This document shows, piece after piece, positions 35,250 to 39,334 of a DNA stretch of 39,334 bases. Within the stretch, counting starts at the first letter, position 1; each line of letters begins with the position of its first letter. A model generated the notes under the pieces. It was not told the origin of the DNA and ran no database searches. It was given only the letters and a program-made list of their open reading frames with translations. Location of the stretch: the NCBI GenBank assembly GCA_013044025.1, contig JABEVD010000018.1, positions 1-39,334 on the forward strand, given 5' to 3'. The position numbers and the translations under genes are program-made. Source of the stretch: Burkholderiales bacterium. Its GTDB lineage: Bacteria > Pseudomonadota > Gammaproteobacteria > Burkholderiales > JABEVD01.

Positions 35250-35857
35250 GTGAAGAGTTCCACTTCTCCCTCGACCTTGCCGTAATCGAGGCGGGTTTCA
35301 TACTGGCGTTCGCGTTCGACAATGGTGTCGTTGTGCACGCCTTTCAGTTTTTTCACCAGCACCTTGCCGGTGCCGGGAAAGAAATAGACCTTTCTCGGGT
35401 AGATGTCCAGCAGATCCTTCGCGACCACAGGAATGTTTTCCTTCTTCAGGTAGTCGAGCACGAAGGAAGCATTCCTTTCCCCGACATTGGTGACCGTGAA
35501 TCCGCGCAGCACGTTTCCTCCGCCGAACACCTTGGCCTCGAAATTCTTCTTTTTGGCTCCCAGCTTCAGCAGGTGATTGATCAGCACTTCCATCGCATAG
35601 CTTCCGTAGCGGGCAGAAGTGGAAAGCGGGCTGGAGGCATTCTTGTCGCTGTGCGGGAGCATGAAATGGTTCATTCCGCCGATTCCGCTTTCGCGGTCCC
35701 GGATGCATGCTGAAACACAGGAACCGAGGACGGTGACGATCATCATGTCCCTCGAACTCACATAATACTCTCCCGGAAGGATCTTTGCCGCTTCGATCCT
35801 GAAATGCCGGTCGTAATAGATGTTGGGGGAGAGGACTTCCTCGAAGCTTTCCGCCAT
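35246..35857 (-). CDS. cheD: chemoreceptor glutamine deamidase CheD
   Basis: Protein of 203 residues. The catalytic Cys lies in [10 protein letters not shown] and the His in [26 protein letters not shown] and VFGGGNVL are family blocks. It deamidates receptor glutamines and may bind CheC/CheY. Start ATG 35857 is 3 nt after the cheR stop, and it overlaps cheB by 4 nt. Confidence 0.96.
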   Translation of the reverse strand: MAESFEEVLSPNIYYDRHFRIEAAKILPGEYYVSSRDMMIVTVLGSCVSACIRDRESGIGGMNHFMLPHSDKNASSPLSTSARYGSYAMEVLINHLLKLGAKKKNFEAKVFGGGNVLRGFTVTNVGERNASFVLDYLKKENIPVVAKDLLDIYPRKVYFFPGTGKVLVKKLKGVHNDTIVERERQYETRLDYGKVEGEVELFT

Positions 35858-35860
35858 GGC

Positions 35861-36709
35861 TCAGCCGGCCCGTTCCTGCTGCCGCATGGCTTCAGGCGAG
35901 ATCCGGTAAACGGTCTTGCCGAGCGATTTGAAAAGATCGACAGCCTGATAGAAGTTTTCGGAATGCCCGGCAAAGAGCAGGCCGTCCGGCTGAAGCAGGG
36001 GAACGAATTTTTTCAGGATCCGGTACTGGGTCGCCTTGTCGAAATAGATCATCACGTTCCTGCAGAATATGGCGTCGAAATGGCCCTTCATCGGCCAATT
36101 GTCATCCAGCAGATTGAGCCTGTCAAAGGTGATCATATCGCGAAGCGCCCGCTTCACCATGACCTGCCCCTGCATTTTTCCGCTTCCCCTGAGGAAGAAT
36201 CTCTTCACCAGAGCGGGATCGAGCTTTTCGATTCTCTCGATCGGATAGACCCCTTTTTCCGCCTGTTCAAGCACATTGGTGTCGATGTCGGTGGCGAGAA
36301 TCTTCACCTGGCTGGTGAAATCCCCGTAAAGGTCCGCCATGGTCATGGCCATCGAATAGGCTTCCTCCCCGGTGGAACATGCCGAACACCAGAGACTGAC
36401 CGGGCGCTTTCCGGCGAATTTTGCGACATGATCGGCGAGGATGGGGAAATGATGTTCCTCGCGGAAGAAGGAAGTGAGGTTGGTGGTGAGCGCATTGGTG
36501 AACGCTTCCATTTCCTCCGCATCCTTCTCGGCGCGTGAAAGATAGGCTTCGAACGTGGTGAATCCGGTCGCCCTCAGCCTCCTGGAAAGCCTGCTGTAAA
36601 CGAGATACTTCTTGATCGGGGAAAGCGAAATCCCCGCCCGCTCGTAAAGGAGCTTGCGTACCCTGGCGAAATCCTGATCGGTGAAGGCGAATTCGCGACC
36701 GCTACCCAT
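35861..36709 (-). CDS. cheR: chemotaxis protein methyltransferase CheR
   Basis: SAM-dependent glutamate methyltransferase of 282 residues. The N-terminal helical domain (ISLSPIKKYLVYSRLSRRLRA) is followed by LWCSACSTGEEAYSMAM (SAM loop) and FDAIFCRNVMIYFDKATQ (NVMIYF core). It methylates receptors, and both MCPs here end in DWQEF, which probably docks it. It follows the MCP by 3 nt and precedes cheD. Confidence 0.96.
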   Translation of the reverse strand: MGSGREFAFTDQDFARVRKLLYERAGISLSPIKKYLVYSRLSRRLRATGFTTFEAYLSRAEKDAEEMEAFTNALTTNLTSFFREEHHFPILADHVAKFAGKRPVSLWCSACSTGEEAYSMAMTMADLYGDFTSQVKILATDIDTNVLEQAEKGVYPIERIEKLDPALVKRFFLRGSGKMQGQVMVKRALRDMITFDRLNLLDDNWPMKGHFDAIFCRNVMIYFDKATQYRILKKFVPLLQPDGLLFAGHSENFYQAVDLFKSLGKTVYRISPEAMRQQERAG

Positions 36710-36712
36710 TCA

Positions 36713-38560
36713 TCAGAATTCCTGCCAATCCCCGTCGTCTCCATGTACTGCGGCTGCCTTGCGGACCGGCTTTTTCGCATGCTGGACGACAGGCTTCTTC
36801 TCCATCCTGACCGGGGCTGCGCGCTGTTTCGTCACGCTCCTCGATTCTTCTCCGATTTTGAAGATCGAAACCGAACTGCTCAGATTTTCCGCCTGTTCCT
36901 GCAGGGATTCCGCAGCAGCGGCCGCTTCTTCGACCAGCGCAGCATTCTGTTGGGTGACTTCGTCCATCTGCGTCACCGCCTGATTGACCTGCTCGATTCC
37001 CGAACTCTGTTCGTCGGAAGCCGCCGAGATTTCCGCCATGATGTCGGTGACATGCTTGACCGAGGTGACGATCTCTCCCATGGTTTTCCCGGCTTCCTGG
37101 ACGAGGCGTGATCCTCCTTCCACCTTGGAAACCGAATCCGAAATCAGTTGCTTGATTTCCTTGGCCGCTGCCGCGCTTCTCTGTGCGAGGTTCCTGACTT
37201 CCGCTGCGACCACGGCAAATCCTCTTCCCTGCTCACCTGCACGTGCCGCCTCCACCGCCGCATTCAGGGCGAGGATGTTGGTCTGGAAAGCGATCCCGTC
37301 GATCACGGAAATGATGTCGACGATCTTCTTCGAAGATTCGTTGATGGCGGTCATGGTATTCACGACCTCGCCGACGACCGCCCCGCCCTTGACCGCCACC
37401 TGGGAGGCGGCCGCAGCCATCTGGTTGGCCTGCCTGGCATTCTCTGCATTCTGTTTCACGGTCGAGGAGAGCTCTTCCATCGAGGAGGCCGTCTCCTCCA
37501 GACTCGACGCCTGTTCCTCGGTGCGCTGCGAAAGATTCGTGTTGCCGGATGCGATCTCGGAAGAGGCGGTGGCGTTGAGGTCGACCGCTTCCATGATTTT
37601 TCCCACGATGTCGCGGAGATTTTCGATGGTTCTCACCACGGCGTCGCGCAGCACGGCGAATTCTCCGGTGAAAGCCCCTTCCATCGACTGGGTGAGATCT
37701 CCAGCCGAGAGCGCTTCCATCACCCTGCGGGTTTCCTTCAGCACCGCCTCCACCTGGATCTGGTAATTCTTCTGCTCGGTGACGTCGGATGCATATTTCA
37801 CCACCTTGTAGGGTTTGCCATTGAGATCGGGGATGGGATTGTAGGACGCCTGGATCCAGACTTCCCGCCCTCCCTTCGCGATGCGCTTGTACAGGGCGGC
37901 ATCGTATTCCCCCCGATTCAGCCTTTCCCAGAATGCCCTGTATTCGGTGCTGTTCGCATAGGCAGGATCGACGAACAGGCGGTGATGTTTTCCCTTCACC
38001 TCATCGAGGGAATAGTTGATGACATCGAGGAATTTCTGGTTCGCGGTGATGACGGTACCATCCATGTTGAACTCGATCACGCCCTGGGATTTTCCGATCG
38101 CATCGATCTGCCCCTGATAATCGGCATTTCTCAGCTTCTGCCTGGTGATCTCGGTTGCGAACTTGATCACCATGTATGGCTTCCCGTTCTGATCGAGGAT
38201 CGGATTGTAGGAAGCCTGGAGCCACACTTCGCGCCCTCCCCTGCCGATGCGCTTGTATTCCCCGGAATCGAATTCCCCCCGGTTCAGCTTGTCCCAGAAT
38301 GCCCGGTATTCATGGCTTTCCGCGTGGGCCGGATCGACGAATATGCGGTGATGTTTGCCACGGATATCCTCGAGAGAATAGCCGAGAATGGAAAGAAAAT
38401 TCTGGTTTGCGGTGATCACCGTCCCGTCCATGTTGAACTGGATCACGCCCATGGATTTGCTGATGGCCTCCACCTGCCCCTGCAGCTTGGCGAGTTCGGC
38501 GGACGATCCATCGTCTGAAGAAAACATTCTTGCGAAAAATCCTATTTGTTTGGTATTCAT
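36713..38560 (-). CDS. soluble methyl-accepting chemotaxis protein with tandem PAS domains
   Basis: Receptor of 615 residues with no membrane helix. The order is a short N-terminus, PAS-PAC 1 (about 30-150), PAS-PAC 2 (about 150-270), a HAMP-like linker ([12 protein letters not shown]), then a long coiled-coil signalling domain with the tip [20 protein letters not shown]. The two PAS units are closely similar ([46 protein letters not shown]). This is Aer-like, so oxygen, redox or an internal ligand is likely; haem or flavin binding cannot be seen. The C-terminal DGDWQEF is a probable CheR/CheB tether. Start ATG 38560 has AGGAG upstream; a longer TTG start is unlikely. Confidence 0.94.
   Translation of the reverse strand: MNTKQIGFFARMFSSDDGSSAELAKLQGQVEAISKSMGVIQFNMDGTVITANQNFLSILGYSLEDIRGKHHRIFVDPAHAESHEYRAFWDKLNRGEFDSGEYKRIGRGGREVWLQASYNPILDQNGKPYMVIKFATEITRQKLRNADYQGQIDAIGKSQGVIEFNMDGTVITANQKFLDVINYSLDEVKGKHHRLFVDPAYANSTEYRAFWERLNRGEYDAALYKRIAKGGREVWIQASYNPIPDLNGKPYKVVKYASDVTEQKNYQIQVEAVLKETRRVMEALSAGDLTQSMEGAFTGEFAVLRDAVVRTIENLRDIVGKIMEAVDLNATASSEIASGNTNLSQRTEEQASSLEETASSMEELSSTVKQNAENARQANQMAAAASQVAVKGGAVVGEVVNTMTAINESSKKIVDIISVIDGIAFQTNILALNAAVEAARAGEQGRGFAVVAAEVRNLAQRSAAAAKEIKQLISDSVSKVEGGSRLVQEAGKTMGEIVTSVKHVTDIMAEISAASDEQSSGIEQVNQAVTQMDEVTQQNAALVEEAAAAAESLQEQAENLSSSVSIFKIGEESRSVTKQRAAPVRMEKKPVVQHAKKPVRKAAAVHGDDGDWQEF
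36880..37020. repeat. duplicated MCP-tail sequence, copy 1 (copy 2 at about 39195-39334)
   Basis: The tail of the soluble receptor's signalling domain and the partial receptor at the right edge match closely in DNA as well as protein. They are paralogous receptors in one operon, and gene conversion between them is possible. Confidence 0.6.
37790..38360. repeat. internal duplication: tandem PAS-PAC coding repeats
   Basis: The segments coding for the two PAS-PAC domains of the soluble receptor are similar at the DNA level (for example both carry the GKHHR and FVDPA region and the GGREVW region). They look like an in-gene duplication with later divergence. Boundaries are approximate. Confidence 0.6.
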
Positions 38561-38588
38561 GCCATGCTCCTGAAATAGGCCCGGATGA

Positions 38589-39059
38589 TCATTCCTGGGC
38601 AACGGTATCGACGAGTTCCATGTCGCGGCTCGTCATCAGCCTTTCGATGTCCACGAGGATCAGCATCCTGTCGTCCACCGTCCCGATTCCCGTCACGTAT
38701 TTCGTGTCGATTCCGGAACCAAATTCCGGGGCCGGTTTGATCTCGTCCGGGGTCAGCGTCACCACGTCGGATACCCCGTCCACGACCATCCCCACCACCC
38801 GCCTTGCCACGTTGAGGATGATGACCACGGTGAATTCGTCATATTCGACGTTGCCCAGATTGAACTTGATCCTCATGTCGACGATCGGAACGATGCTTCC
38901 CCGCAGATTGATCACTCCCTTGATGAAATCGGGGGTGTTGGCAATATGCGTGACCGCATCGTATCCACGGATTTCCTGAACCTTGAGGATTTCGATGCCA
39001 TATTCCTCCTGGCCCAGGGTGAAGGTCAGAAACTCCCTGTTTGTTTCTTCGGCATTCAT
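38589..39059 (-). CDS. cheW: chemotaxis coupling protein CheW
   Basis: Protein of 156 residues. It is one CheW domain: [23 protein letters not shown], then [22 protein letters not shown] (the conserved NLRG region), and a C-terminal [13 protein letters not shown]. It links receptors to CheA. It lies between the two MCP genes (28 nt before the downstream one). cheA and cheY are not in the window and presumably lie to the right. Confidence 0.95.
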   Translation of the reverse strand: MNAEETNREFLTFTLGQEEYGIEILKVQEIRGYDAVTHIANTPDFIKGVINLRGSIVPIVDMRIKFNLGNVEYDEFTVVIILNVARRVVGMVVDGVSDVVTLTPDEIKPAPEFGSGIDTKYVTGIGTVDDRMLILVDIERLMTSRDMELVDTVAQE

Positions 39060-39069
39060 CGTTGGCTCC

Positions 39070-39334
39070 TTAAAATTCCTGCCAGTCTTGATCGGTCGTG
39101 GCAGGCTTCATTGCCGGTTTCCCGGCAGTTCTGGACATCGTTTTGCGGAAGAGGGGCGCGGCTTCGCCCAGCTTGAAAGTGGAAACCGAACGGGACAGGT
39201 TTTCCGCCTGCTCTTCCAGAGATTCGGCGGCTGCTGCCGCCTCCTCGACGAGCGCCGCATTCTGCTGCGTCACTTCGTCCATCTGGATCACCGCCTGATT
39301 CACCTGCTCGATCCCGGAACTCTGCTCGTCGGAC
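39070..39334 (-). CDS. methyl-accepting chemotaxis protein, C-terminal fragment
   Basis: Open from the right edge of the window, so only the last 87 residues are seen: the end of the signalling hairpin ([21 protein letters not shown], then [21 protein letters not shown]) and a Pro/Thr linker ending in DWQEF. The sequence is closely similar to the end of the soluble double-PAS receptor. Ligand domain unknown because it lies outside the window. Confidence 0.92.
   Translation of the reverse strand, partial: SDEQSSGIEQVNQAVIQMDEVTQQNAALVEEAAAAAESLEEQAENLSRSVSTFKLGEAAPLFRKTMSRTAGKPAMKPATTDQDWQEF

Overview
This window is chromosomal, GC-rich proteobacterial DNA. It most likely comes from a betaproteobacterium. 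The reasons are the gene order pepP-ubiH-dusB-fis-purH-purD-tsaC-hemF, the rplM-rpsI-argC block, an lptD/amgK-murU divergent pair, and a bioB-F-H-C-D operon. The assignment is an inference from gene content and order; no rRNA or tRNA gene is present to confirm it.

Layout. At 1-850 there is a more AT-rich left edge with two small unknown genes, one of them a coiled-coil membrane protein. At 971-3069 an OmpR-type regulator and a sensor kinase are transcribed leftward, divergent from 3205-11884. That rightward run is a tightly packed six-gene operon: a urea-transporter/M23-peptidase fusion, an outer-membrane beta-barrel, a periplasmic TPR protein, a giant Orn/Lys/Arg-type PLP decarboxylase, an ATP-grasp ligase and a C45-type Ntn acyltransferase. 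Nearly all junctions are 1-4 nt overlaps, and a candidate regulator palindrome (ATTAC-N6-GTAAT) lies in the divergent promoter. I regard this as the most novel system in the window: a regulated amine-producing and amide-forming pathway tied to a cell-envelope export or sensing module. Its product is unknown.

At 11936-20032 there is housekeeping: a DUF2059 protein, argC, rpsI, rplM (with a clear promoter and terminator), an OsmC protein, the biotin operon bioB-bioF-bioH-bioC-bioD (no bioA) and comF. At 20024-23986 are lptD and the divergent amgK-murU peptidoglycan recycling pair. At 23999-33706 are pepP, ubiH, dusB, fis, purH, purD, tsaC, hemF, a zinc alcohol dehydrogenase and a small membrane protein. 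At 33710-39334 is a leftward chemotaxis operon: partial MCP, cheW, soluble double-PAS MCP, cheR, cheD, cheB and bacteriohemerythrin. Both receptors end in DWQEF, which looks like a CheR-docking pentapeptide.

Two normally important genes, lptD and hemF, are each broken by what looks like loss of a single G. The C45 gene has a stop codon followed by a 16-codon in-frame, protein-like tail. The two frameshifts share the same error signature, so base-calling errors should be excluded before any biology is claimed. No CRISPR array, insertion sequence, tRNA or rRNA was seen.
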